From Eggerthella sp. (GTDB lineage: Bacteria; Actinomycetota; Coriobacteriia; Coriobacteriales; Eggerthellaceae): 64,000 nt of DNA. The stretch's first letter is position 1. The number at the start of each line of letters is the position of its first letter. The stretch covers positions 84,109 through 148,108 of the forward strand of contig JAUNWY010000003.1 in assembly GCA_030540085.1 (NCBI GenBank). The letters run 5' to 3'. Under the pieces are notes generated by a model. That model was not told where the DNA came from. It did not search any database and was given only the letters and a program-made list of their open reading frames with translations. Position numbers and translations under genes: made by a program. This document shows, piece by piece, positions 16,070-23,928 of this stretch.

Positions 16070-16693
16070 ATGGCAGAAAAGAACACAAGCAAGCGTCCCT
16101 CAGTGGTAGGGCGCAAAACGAAGGCTTCAAACGCTTCGGCGCCTAGCGCTTCCGCGGGCAAACCCGAAGGCTTGCTTCAAGATTCTTCGAAGGGCGCGGC
16201 ACATCCCATGCCGCGTCCTTCTATTCCCGAGGGCAAGAAGGCAAAGCCTTCCCTAAACGTGGAAACCGATTCGGTTTCCGAGAAGACGGGAACGCCTCGC
16301 ATGAGCGCCAAGGCGAAGAGCCGCAAGCGCCGTCTTTCGCGACGCTTTGTCGTAATTGCCTGTTCCATCGTTGCGGTGCTGGCAATCGCCACGGGGTTGC
16401 TTTCATGGAATCAGTGGCTCCGCTACGACGATGCGGCCGATATCCAGGGAACGTGGGTTATCGACGGTAGCAGCGCAACCGTCACCGTTACCGATTCCGA
16501 GATCAAGATGAGCGATGATGTCTCGTATTCGTACTGCCTTGATACGTTCAACAAGACTATCAGCTTCTCATTCGGCAAATACACAGGCTCAGGTTCGTAT
16601 GCGTTTTCGCCTGAGCGAGATACTCTTGTCATCACCGAAGAAAACCCTGATAGCGAACAGGGAAAAGCCTCGACCAAACTGGTGAAACAGTAA
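16070..16693 (+). CDS. Single-pass membrane protein with extracytoplasmic domain
   Basis: 207 residues. The first 85 are Ser/Lys/Pro-rich and low in complexity, followed by a basic patch SRKRRLSRRF and one transmembrane helix (about residues 103-125). The remaining 80 residues look like a small beta-rich domain: GTWVIDGSSATVTVTDSEI and YTGSGSYAFSPERDTLVI, similar in style to lipocalin-like DUF domains. It starts 16 bases after serS and overlaps the next gene (TAATG), so the three may be cotranscribed. No known family assigned. Confidence 0.72.
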   Translation: MAEKNTSKRPSVVGRKTKASNASAPSASAGKPEGLLQDSSKGAAHPMPRPSIPEGKKAKPSLNVETDSVSEKTGTPRMSAKAKSRKRRLSRRFVVIACSIVAVLAIATGLLSWNQWLRYDDAADIQGTWVIDGSSATVTVTDSEIKMSDDVSYSYCLDTFNKTISFSFGKYTGSGSYAFSPERDTLVITEENPDSEQGKASTKLVKQ

Positions 16694-17142
16694 TGTGCCG
16701 GTCGGGGTCGAACGAGGGGGCGTGCTCCGAGGAGCTGCCCCTTCGTGCTTTACGGGTGCGCGTGCGCCCCGATAGGGTGGAAGTTGAAGTGGCGGTGGCG
16801 GCCGAGCGCTATGCGCAAACAGACTCCAACCTGATAGCGGAGTGCTTGGGCCGTGTGCCAACGCTTGGGCAGCACGCGTGTCGTAATAGCGTAGGCCCGG
16901 TATTTGCTTCAGCGATGAGGAACACCTCCACTCCACACCTTCTTGAGCATTTGATCATCGATGCCCAAACTCGAGCCGCAAAAGACCCCAATAGGGTCTT
17001 TACGGGCACAACGCAATGGAGCGCGGGGGATGATCTTGTGGCGCATGTTGCTTTTTCCTATGAGGACGATTTGGTGGCGCTCGATGCATTCAATCAATCA
17101 CTTGCATTCTTAAATGGCGTGCTTATCCGCCAACGTGGCTGA
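16693..17142 (+). CDS. Protein resembling the cyanophycin synthetase N-terminal domain
   Basis: 149 residues. The second half contains TPHLLEHLIIDAQ, VFTGTT and VAHVAFSYEDD, which resemble by eye the N-terminal domain of cyanophycin synthetase (H..EH..ELQ, FGRTR and VEYED in that family). No ATP-grasp or Mur-ligase part is attached. The start codon overlaps the preceding stop as TAATG, implying translational coupling. Function unknown; the likeness is a pattern judgement. A D-Ala-D-Ala ligase-like ATP-grasp gene follows 255 bases later. Confidence 0.6.
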   Translation: MCRSGSNEGACSEELPLRALRVRVRPDRVEVEVAVAAERYAQTDSNLIAECLGRVPTLGQHACRNSVGPVFASAMRNTSTPHLLEHLIIDAQTRAAKDPNRVFTGTTQWSAGDDLVAHVAFSYEDDLVALDAFNQSLAFLNGVLIRQRG

Positions 17143-17397
17143 TATTGGCCCCATTTCTCCTTTAAGATAATAAAGTGAAGCGCATGTTGGAGCTGATGGC
17201 TGGGGCATCTGCGAGTGCTCTGTCCGCACGCTCTTCGCTGCTGTGACTCCAGTTCCGGAAGCTTTATGCGCTTCGTTTCTTGCTCCCTTGGCGAAGGCTC
17301 GTTTTGCCTGGTGGGCAAGAAGATACATCGAAGTTCGCATCGCGCCTATGGGGCCTGCTGCTGGCGGGTTTCCAATCGGCCTGTTGAAAGGACGAAT

Positions 17398-18375
17398 ATG
17401 AAAATCGCGGTACTTATGGGAGGCTCTTCTGCTGAGCGAGACGCCTCATTGGAAAACGGCAAGCGTATCATTGCCGCCTTGAAAGAGGCCGAGCATGCTC
17501 CCGTTGCCATCGACGTGTCGGAGGATCTGGTAGCAACGCTTCGAGCCGAACGCCCCGATGCTTGCATCGTTGCAGTGGCGGGCAAAATGGGCGAAGACGG
17601 CACCTTGCAGAGCTTGCTGGGTTTCTTGGGCATTCCCTATGTGGGTTCTGGCTCCGAAGTGTGTCGATCGGTTGCCGACAAAAGCTTGCTTTCTGCCCAT
17701 ATGCAGGCAGCGTGCGATTTCTCCGGCGAGCAAACCGTGGCTTCATGGCCGCAGGGCTTCTGCTTTTCGAAGGTTGCGTTTGACGAACTGGGCGCATTTG
17801 GCGCCGTCGATCTGTTCGAGGACCGCATTCCCGGCGGTTATCCTTTGGCGGTAAAGCCCGCATGCGAGGGCCTTGCTTATGGCGTGCACAAGGCAAACGA
17901 CAAAGAGGAATTGCGCGATGCTCTTCGCGATGCGTTCACTTTTGACGACAAAGTGATCGTTCAGCAGTGGGTTGAGGGCGTTGAGCTTTCAGTGTGCATT
18001 TTGGGGTCCAGCTGGGATGCCCATGCTCTGCCGCCCGTTGAAATCGTCCCGCGCAAGGGGCTTTATCTTACCGATGCTCGCCTAGGCAGCGATGCGGTTG
18101 ATTTTTATGCACCTGTACGCTTGGAGTCGCTCTCCCATGACGAATCAACAGCTCAGGCTATCCGCTCGGAAATCGAGCGCGCGGCGCTTGAGGTTTATCG
18201 CGCGTTCGGCATGGAGGGCTATGGATGCGTCGACCTTATCTGGGACGGCGCTCAAGCGCAGGTTCTTGAGGTTAACGTAACCCCGAGCTTGGCCAAACGG
18301 TCTGTGTTCTCCGCCGCCTGCGAGGCGTCGGGGCTTTCCGTTCCTGCCGTGCTCGACCGGTTGATAGAGGAGTAA
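17398..18375 (+). CDS. D-alanine--D-alanine ligase-like ATP-grasp protein
   Basis: 325-residue ATP-grasp enzyme of the Ddl family, which joins D-alanines for peptidoglycan. N-terminal GGSSAERDASLENG matches the family GGxSxEREVSLxSG. PYVGSGSEVCRSVADK is the Ddl PYxGSG region, and the C-terminal part has YGCVDLIWDG and LEVNVTPSLAKRSVF. Two conserved features differ: the usual Arg of the RxD motif is Cys, and the NTxPG motif reads NVTPS. It may be a paralogue with different amino-acid specificity rather than the main Ddl. ATG 17398 follows GAAAGGA. Confidence 0.8.
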   Translation: MKIAVLMGGSSAERDASLENGKRIIAALKEAEHAPVAIDVSEDLVATLRAERPDACIVAVAGKMGEDGTLQSLLGFLGIPYVGSGSEVCRSVADKSLLSAHMQAACDFSGEQTVASWPQGFCFSKVAFDELGAFGAVDLFEDRIPGGYPLAVKPACEGLAYGVHKANDKEELRDALRDAFTFDDKVIVQQWVEGVELSVCILGSSWDAHALPPVEIVPRKGLYLTDARLGSDAVDFYAPVRLESLSHDESTAQAIRSEIERAALEVYRAFGMEGYGCVDLIWDGAQAQVLEVNVTPSLAKRSVFSAACEASGLSVPAVLDRLIEE

Positions 18376-18497
18376 CGGCGTAATCTATATTTCACCTCGG
18401 CAACAAGAGCGCCGGGTGAACGGTTCTGCTGCCTGAAGGCTGGCAGCGCCTTTATAATGACGGTATTGCAACCAATCTTTTGGGGAAGGTGTTCTAT

Positions 18498-19082
18498 ATG
18501 GGCAAGTTCGCAACATTTCTTATCGGTGGCGCTGTTGGCGCTGTAGCAGGCCTGCTTCTTTCGCCCCGTTCCGGCGCGGAAAACCGTGCGCTTTTGAGTG
18601 AAGTCGCAAACGAAAAGTGCGGCACTGTTTCCTGCCCGCCTCAGCTGCAGGAAAAGGCTGGTCAGTTTGTGGAAGCTGCTGCATCCACCTCCACCAAAGT
18701 AATCAATACCGTGGTAGACAACGGCGCTGAGGCTCGCAAGGTTGCTTCCGATCGCGTTCAGAAGTTCGCTCCTGCGCCGGTTCAGGCGTTCGACACCAAC
18801 GGCGACGAGCTTCGTCAGAAGATCGATGCTGCTCGCGAGCGTATTGCAACCCAGGTTGCCAAGAACGCTGAAGCTGCGCGTGATGCTGCGGTAGACAAGG
18901 TTCCTGCTGTGCTCGATGCCGCTGCAGTGGCAAAGGAAACCGCTACGGGCGCTGCTCAGCATGCTGCCGAGGCTGTTCAGGGTGCTGCTGCAACCGCAGC
19001 CGATGCTGCCAAGGAAGCTGCTGGTACTGCTCAGCATGCAGCTGCCGCAGTTGCCGAAAAGGTCCGTCCTTCCGACAAGTAG
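18498..19082 (+). CDS. YtxH-like general stress protein
   Basis: 194 residues. The first 25 form a glycine/alanine-rich hydrophobic segment, FLIGGAVGAVAGLLLSPRSG, the YtxH signature. The rest is a long Ala/Lys/Glu-rich helical tail with repeated AA-heavy heptad-like stretches, as in LEA-type stress proteins. ATG 18498 follows GGGGAAGG. A weak terminator-like hairpin follows at 19165. Membrane-anchored, cytoplasmic tail likely. Confidence 0.78.
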   Translation: MGKFATFLIGGAVGAVAGLLLSPRSGAENRALLSEVANEKCGTVSCPPQLQEKAGQFVEAAASTSTKVINTVVDNGAEARKVASDRVQKFAPAPVQAFDTNGDELRQKIDAARERIATQVAKNAEAARDAAVDKVPAVLDAAAVAKETATGAAQHAAEAVQGAAATAADAAKEAAGTAQHAAAAVAEKVRPSDK

Positions 19083-19164
19083 TACACGGTTCGGTGACGC
19101 TTCGTTTGCTGCAAGGATTTGCGATTACTGTAGAACAAGAACATGCGGTTCTTCGGGACTGCGG

Positions 19165-19194
19165 GAACGGCGGTTTGCACCGCCGTTCTTTATA
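19165..19194 (+). terminator. Terminator-like hairpin after the YtxH gene
   Basis: GAACGGCGGT pairs with ACCGCCGTTC around a TTGC loop, followed by a short TTTATA tail. It sits between the YtxH gene and the PRC-barrel operon. Confidence 0.55.
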
Positions 19195-19224
19195 CCTGCG
19201 GGTTATATGCGAAAGGAATGCTCG

Positions 19225-20034
19225 GTGAAGAAAAGCGAATATCTTATCAGCGAGCTTCGTGGTGTGCCGGTCTACGAGCCGGGGAAGAAGGGAAAGCCTT
19301 CTAAGCGTGTGGGCAAGGTGCACCATTTCGTATTTCATCCGAAGGCACGCCGCGTGGTCGGATTCACGGTAAAGCGTCCCGATATTGCACTTATGGCCCA
19401 CAGGTCCGACCTTTTTGTTGCCCTCGATGGCTTCGAAATCGAAGAGGGCCATATCCTTATCGACCCTAAAAGCTCTTCTGTTGGCAAAGCTGCCTGCAAG
19501 CATCTGGGCGTTTCCTGGGATGAGTGCATTATGTGGCAGGGTCTCCCGCTTCTAACCGAAGCGGGAGATCGTTGCGGGTTCGTGGGTGATGTTCGTTTTG
19601 CCAGCGCCGATGGTGCCGTCAAGGTCGTTTCGGTCGATAGGGGCAAAACTGCCGATATCCTGTTGGGCTACACCGATATCCCTGCTTCTCTGGTGAAGGG
19701 TTTCAAATTGGGGGTCGGCGATAGGCTCAACAATGAAGATGGCGAAGATTTCCTTCGTGGTGCCATCATCGTTTCGCCTGAAGTACTCGATATGGCGCCC
19801 GAAGGCGGCCTGGCGGAAAAGGCCGGTTCAGCAAGTGCTGTGGTAAACGACAAGGCCGCCAAAGCGGTTAACAAGGTTAAGCCGGCTGCGTCCCAAGCAG
19901 CCCATAAGGCAGGCGAAGCGGTTAACGACGGCGCTTACAAGCTGGGCGTTCAGCTTTCCAAAACCAAGGGCATGTTCTCGAATTTCAAAGAAGAGTATCG
20001 TCGAGCTCGCAATGGCGAGGATAGCGAGGAATAA
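19225..20034 (+). CDS. PRC-barrel domain protein
   Basis: 269 residues. Two PRC-barrel-like segments are visible: ELRGVPVYEP...VGKVHHFVFHP near the N-terminus and GDRCGFVGDVRFASADGAVK near residue 120. The C-terminal 80 residues are an Ala/Lys-rich helical tail like that of the preceding YtxH protein. GTG 19225 is taken as start because AAAGGA lies seven bases upstream; ATG 19207 lacks a site. Its stop overlaps the VTT-protein start (TAATG). Probable envelope-associated or cytosolic adaptor; role unknown. Confidence 0.75.
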   Translation: MKKSEYLISELRGVPVYEPGKKGKPSKRVGKVHHFVFHPKARRVVGFTVKRPDIALMAHRSDLFVALDGFEIEEGHILIDPKSSSVGKAACKHLGVSWDECIMWQGLPLLTEAGDRCGFVGDVRFASADGAVKVVSVDRGKTADILLGYTDIPASLVKGFKLGVGDRLNNEDGEDFLRGAIIVSPEVLDMAPEGGLAEKAGSASAVVNDKAAKAVNKVKPAASQAAHKAGEAVNDGAYKLGVQLSKTKGMFSNFKEEYRRARNGEDSEE

Positions 20035-20855
20035 TGGGCGGCGTTTCCAAGGAAACCGTTTCCGTATTTGGACACGAAATCAAGAAGAGCGATCTGTTCA
20101 AGCTTGTTGGCTTGGTGTTCTTTATTGCTCTGGTGTTTGGCGTTGTGGCTGCGTTGTGGCCAAGCCTCTCTCTTATTTTCGAACCCGACGGCCTTGATCA
20201 AATGATCGAGAGCATCCAGAGCCAGGGTCCTGTGGGCGTTTTCATCTTGCTCGGTCTTCAGTTGTTGCAGATCATCGTTGCATTCATCCCCGGCGAAGTG
20301 GTGCAGGTTGCTGCGGGCATGCTCTATGGCCCCCTGTTCGGCACGCTCATCATCTTGCTTGGCTGCGTCATTTCCAGCTCTCTTATCTACATGTTGGTTC
20401 ACAGGTTGGGAGCTCCCTTTGTTCGGGCCATGGTGGATGAAAAGCACTTGGTGAAGTTCTACGAGTTTGAGCGCTCGGGAAAATTGAACCTTATCGTGTT
20501 CGTGCTCTTTCTCATCCCTGGCATGCCGAAAGACGTGTTCACGTATCTGATTCCTCTAACCAATATGCGCATGCGCGCGTTCTTGGTCCTTTCGACCGTG
20601 GGGCGAATTCCCGGCGTTATTATCTCCACGTATGCCGCTGCCGGCTTGGCGGAGGGCGATATTACCACGAGTCTTATCATTTTCGGCATTGCTGCCGTGC
20701 TCATGATCCTGGGCATTATTTTCCGTGACAGGATTATGTGTGTGCTGGGTACCCAGCGTGCGCTTCATAAGATGGATAAGGAACGCGAAGAAGAGCAGAT
20801 AGAGAAAACCTTGCGCGAATCCCTTCAGCAGGAAGACGAAAAGAGAGTAGAGTAG
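20034..20855 (+). CDS. VTT-domain (TVP38/TMEM64, DedA-like) membrane protein
   Basis: 273-residue integral membrane protein with about six hydrophobic segments. The family pattern is visible in FIPGEVVQVAAGMLYGPLFG, and then LFLIPGMPKDVFTYLIPLT with AFLVLSTVGRIPG. Such proteins are implicated in membrane lipid or proton-dependent transport; the precise role is unknown. The C-terminus is a charged helix. The start overlaps the stop of the PRC-barrel gene, and the TM2 gene begins one base after its own stop, so the three form one operon. Confidence 0.85.
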   Translation: MGGVSKETVSVFGHEIKKSDLFKLVGLVFFIALVFGVVAALWPSLSLIFEPDGLDQMIESIQSQGPVGVFILLGLQLLQIIVAFIPGEVVQVAAGMLYGPLFGTLIILLGCVISSSLIYMLVHRLGAPFVRAMVDEKHLVKFYEFERSGKLNLIVFVLFLIPGMPKDVFTYLIPLTNMRMRAFLVLSTVGRIPGVIISTYAAAGLAEGDITTSLIIFGIAAVLMILGIIFRDRIMCVLGTQRALHKMDKEREEEQIEKTLRESLQQEDEKRVE

Positions 20856-20856
20856 C

Positions 20857-21255
20857 ATGGCCGGCGGGGAACAGGAGCCAATTGCGTATTCTTCGGAATC
20901 GCAACCAGGTGGCTCTGCCACACAGTCATCGGGGAGCTCTGCCCAGTCCGCTGAAGCGTTTCGCGCTTCCCCCGTGCAGCCGCACTATGCGGCGCCTCTT
21001 GCTTCGCGCGACCATGTGGCAGCTGGGTTTCTGGCTCTGCTCCTTGGTGTTTTTGGCGTTCATAAGTTCTATTTGGGCTACAATGCCCAAGGTTTCACGT
21101 TGCTCGCCCTCACTGTTATCGGCGGGCTTTTCACCTTCGGGATAGCAACGGGGGTTGTTTGGATTGTCTCGGCGATAGAAGCTATTGCCTATTTCTCGAA
21201 AAGCCAGAGTGAGTTCGAGCAAATTTACGTGTATGGCAAACGTGAATGGTTTTAG
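20857..21255 (+). CDS. TM2 domain-containing protein
   Basis: 132 residues. A Ser/Gln-rich leader of about 50 residues precedes a TM2 module: DHVAAGFLALLLGVFGVHKF then YLGYNAQGF and a second hydrophobic segment ending in WIVSAIEAI. The pattern of two helices joined by a short HKFYLG turn is diagnostic of the domain. Function of TM2 proteins in bacteria is largely unknown. Last gene of the PRC-VTT-TM2 operon. Confidence 0.85.
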   Translation: MAGGEQEPIAYSSESQPGGSATQSSGSSAQSAEAFRASPVQPHYAAPLASRDHVAAGFLALLLGVFGVHKFYLGYNAQGFTLLALTVIGGLFTFGIATGVVWIVSAIEAIAYFSKSQSEFEQIYVYGKREWF

Positions 21256-21448
21256 CCCTTTAGGCTTCGCTGAGCGGCCTTCTGTTTCTTGTGCGGCGAG
21301 AAATGAGTGAGAGTTCGTTCATATTTGCGAAGCTTTTTGTTTGGAAGATGTTGCCTATGGGGTTTATCGTGTGATGTCGCTATGTCTGCGTCGATAGCAC
21401 GATATAATGGTGACATCGTGTGTATTCATGCCTTTAAGGAGGAACATT

Positions 21449-22387
21449 ATGCCCACCATCACCCGTGATCAGGTTAAAGTCCCTGCGGACGTTATGCCTG
21501 AAGCTCGTGAGACGTACATTGACAACTACATGAAGGCAACCCGTGGTACGGGCCGCCTGATGCTTTTTGCTTGCGACCAGAAGATTGAGCACCTGAACAA
21601 GGACTTCTACGGCGAGGGAATCGACATCTCCGACGCCGAGCCCGAGCATCTTTTCGAGATCGGTTCTCAGGGAACCATCGGTGTTCTGGCTGGTCAGCGT
21701 GGTCTCGTTGCTCAGTATGCTCCCGACTATCCCGAGATCAACTACCTTATCAAGATGAACTCCAAGACCAACCTGGTTAAGGGTTCTCAGGACGATCCCT
21801 ACAGCCCTCAGCTCTACGATTTGGAAGCTGTTCTGGCTATGCGCGAAGCCGGCGTGAACATTGTTGGCCTCGGCTACACCATCTACCTGGGTTCCGAGTA
21901 CGAGTCCACCATGATGGCTGAAGCTGGCGAGCTCATCGCAGAGGCTCATGCTGCTGGTCTTCTTGTTGTGCTGTGGATCTACCCCCGCGGCAAGGCTGTT
22001 GCCGATGAAAAGGATCCCGATCTGATCGCTGGCGCAGCTGGCGTTGCTCTGTGCCTCGGCGCAGACTTCGTAAAGGTCAACCCTCCTCACGAAGTTGAGG
22101 GCCAGACCTCTGCAGAGGGTCTTGCTATCGCTTCCAAGGCTGCTGGTCGCACGGGCCTGGTATGCGCTGGCGGTTCCAAGGCAGACGCTAACGTATTCCT
22201 TACCGAGCTGCACAACCAGATCCACATCGGTGGTGCTTGCGGTAACGCTACGGGTCGTAACATCCACATGCGTTCCACTGAAGAGGCAATCCGTCTGTGC
22301 AACGCTATTTCCGCTATCACTCTTGGCGACTGGAGCGTTGAAGACGCTGAGGCTGTATTCCGCGGCGAAAAGACTTTCGCACTCTAA
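21449..22387 (+). CDS. Class I fructose-bisphosphate aldolase (DeoC/FbaB type)
   Basis: Glycolytic/gluconeogenic aldolase of the archaeal-type class I (DhnA/FbaB) family, 312 residues. Visible blocks are RLMLFACDQKIEHLNKDF, ADFVKVNPPHE (Schiff-base lysine region) and GLVCAGGSKADANVFL. ATG 21449 follows TAAGGAGG, a perfect ribosome binding site. A -10 box TATAAT lies at 21403-21408; the -35 is not clear. Codon use is strongly biased to frequent codons, as in highly expressed genes. A strong terminator follows. Confidence 0.9.
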   Translation: MPTITRDQVKVPADVMPEARETYIDNYMKATRGTGRLMLFACDQKIEHLNKDFYGEGIDISDAEPEHLFEIGSQGTIGVLAGQRGLVAQYAPDYPEINYLIKMNSKTNLVKGSQDDPYSPQLYDLEAVLAMREAGVNIVGLGYTIYLGSEYESTMMAEAGELIAEAHAAGLLVVLWIYPRGKAVADEKDPDLIAGAAGVALCLGADFVKVNPPHEVEGQTSAEGLAIASKAAGRTGLVCAGGSKADANVFLTELHNQIHIGGACGNATGRNIHMRSTEEAIRLCNAISAITLGDWSVEDAEAVFRGEKTFAL

Positions 22388-22436
22388 GAGGAACAATAAC
22401 CCTGCACGCCGTTCTGGCGTACAGGGAAACCTCAAA

Positions 22437-22478
22437 GGGCAAGGCATGGCACGAAGGCCAATGCCTTGCCCTTTTTTA
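22437..22478 (+). terminator. Intrinsic terminator after the aldolase gene
   Basis: GGGCAAGGCAT pairs with ATGCCTTGCCC around a loop of about 14 bases, followed by six T residues. Confidence 0.92.
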
Positions 22479-22527
22479 ATTTATCTCCCGTGCCCACCAG
22501 GACGGCGCTCGTTGACTTGCTGGCGAA

Positions 22528-22660
22528 CTGGGGATATGGGGGCAAGTACTGTTTTCCCGCCCGACAAACAAGGCCCTGCTCGCAACCAGCTTCGCAAGCA
22601 GGGCCTTTCTTTGCGTGCTATGCCCGGGCGGGAAAACAGTACTTGCCCCTATATTCCCAT
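22528..22660. repeat. Inverted-arm terminator element, copy 3
   Basis: Arms 22528-22560 and 22628-22660 enclose a terminator (22570-22613). The core here is AGTACT on both arms, whereas copy 1 has GGTACC and copy 2 GGTCCC/GGGACC. The outer CCCGC/GCGGG has also changed on both sides relative to CCCAC/GTGGG. The terminator stem GGCCCTGC/GCAGGGCC has a G-C where the other copies have A-T. It lies about 50 bases past the aldolase terminator. The remaining 198 bases up to 22858 show nothing recognisable. Confidence 0.88.
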
Positions 22661-22858
22661 TTCGGTTTGGGCTGCTAGACGCGTTCAACGCGAACTTTAT
22701 CCGGGCTCGCTACCAAGGAAACGCGAAAAGGGTGCGAAGGGAAAGAAAAACTCTTGCAAATATGGCAATAGCTTTATGCTCAACAATGAAATTGCAGGTG
22801 AGCGGGCAGTTTTCTCTGTCATAGTTTCCCCAACGTGGGTCGCGTTGGAGGGTGAGCT

Positions 22859-23326
22859 GTGATTGCGTTGCTAATCGCTATATTTTGCTTGTTCGTTCTT
22901 ATAACGATACGTGATGTGCGCTATCGATTGGTGTATGGGGAAGATCTGCTGCTGTTGGTGTCGCTGCGCATCTTTGCTGCAGCTCTTTCTCTATATCCTG
23001 ATGAATTTGGTTTGCAAGCGCATCAATGGGGATTTGTCACTTTAGGCGTTTCGATTTTGGTGTCATGTATTGCCGCAGCATTGTTTTGGGCGATGGGGCA
23101 GCTGGTATCTAAGCTTTCGTGCAACGCTTCCCTGGGAGGGGGAGACGTGCTGCTATTGGCTGCATGTTGCCTGTTTGTGGACCTTGACAATCTGGATAGC
23201 TATGTGCTGCTTGTTGCATTGATGGGTATCGCTCTTGCCTTGATTTGGCTGATCACAAAGAAGAGTAAAACCTTTCCCTTCGCCCCGGCTTTGGTGTGGC
23301 CCTGTTGGCTTCTGCTGGTTCTGTAG
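22859..23326 (+). CDS. Prepilin peptidase-like A24 protein, short form
   Basis: 155 residues, about five transmembrane helices, matching the catalytic (A24) half of prepilin peptidases that cleave type IV prepilin leader peptides. The two catalytic aspartates are D19 in IRDVRYRLV and D96 in the GGGD motif. The N-terminal methyltransferase domain is absent. GTG 22859 follows TTGGAGGG. No pilin or pilus assembly gene is present nearby, so its substrate must be encoded elsewhere. Its end abuts a degenerate tandem repeat. Confidence 0.8.
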   Translation: MIALLIAIFCLFVLITIRDVRYRLVYGEDLLLLVSLRIFAAALSLYPDEFGLQAHQWGFVTLGVSILVSCIAAALFWAMGQLVSKLSCNASLGGGDVLLLAACCLFVDLDNLDSYVLLVALMGIALALIWLITKKSKTFPFAPALVWPCWLLLVL

Positions 23327-23334
23327 GCATGGGA

Positions 23335-23455
23335 TCTGCGGAACCTGCCCTATTGCGGAGATCCGCCATCACGAATCGGCGGAATCTGCCCCATTGCGGT
23401 GATCTGCCCATTACGGATTCGCAGGATTTGCTCTGTTGCGCCGATTTGTATGCTG
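23335..23455. repeat. Degenerate tandem repeat, about 41-base period
   Basis: Nearly three units begin at about 23339, 23380 and 23421. The first two share CGGAA(C/T)CTGCCC and ATTGCGG(A/T)GATC; the third is more decayed (GGATTTGCTCTGTTGCG). It starts just after the prepilin peptidase stop. No protein reading is convincing. Confidence 0.7.
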
Positions 23456-23498
23456 CAAAAACAAAAAAGTTGCAAATTGAGCCGCATTTTTGTTTTTG
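23456..23498. other. A/T-rich perfect inverted repeat
   Basis: CAAAAACAAAAA (23456-23467) is mirrored by TTTTTGTTTTTG (23487-23498) with a 19-base loop. Both ends could supply a U-run in RNA, so it may act as a bidirectional terminator between the prepilin peptidase gene and the tRNA-Leu gene. Confidence 0.5.
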
Positions 23499-23593
23499 AG
23501 GTCCCAGAACGACCCTGTCGGCCAAATTGCTCCGAGGCGCATTTGCTTGCATTCCGAGGATGGCTATGGGTGGGGAGGCTTGAGCGTGGAAAA

Positions 23594-23620
23594 CAAAAAA
23601 GGCTTGCTAAAAGCAAGCCT
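23594..23620 (-). terminator. Terminator of the tRNA-Leu gene
   Basis: Read on the minus strand: AGGCTTGC, loop TTTTA, GCAAGCCT, then a run of T. It lies 14 bases past the tRNA 3' end. Confidence 0.88.
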
Positions 23621-23633
23621 ATATCATGTGAAG

Positions 23634-23717
23634 TGGTGCCCGAGGCGGGATTTGAACCCGCACGTCTTTCGACAACGGTTTTTGAGACCGCCGCGTCTGC
23701 CGTTCCGCCACTCGGGC
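23634..23717 (-). tRNA. tRNA-Leu (anticodon CAA)
   Basis: 84 nt with encoded CCA. Acceptor stem GCCCGAG/CTCGGGC closes perfectly. The anticodon arm is GCGGT-CTCAAAA-ACCGT, giving CAA. A variable arm of class II size and T-arm GCGGGTTCAAATCCCGC are present. Transcribed on the minus strand with its own terminator. Confidence 0.97.
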
Positions 23718-23928
23718 GCAGAACTGCATTATACCTAAAACCAGAGAATTCGTCATCAAAAACGAATTATTCATAATCCCTCTGTGGGAAATTTTTCTGG
23801 CTTTCCATCAGTTTCCTTTAACTAGCTATAAGCAATCCGTAGAGCGGGATTTCTTGCAGTGTGTGCCGATGCGGGAGCATAATAACCTATTAGCCAGTTT
23901 CTGGCTCATGTTAGGAGGATTAAATACC

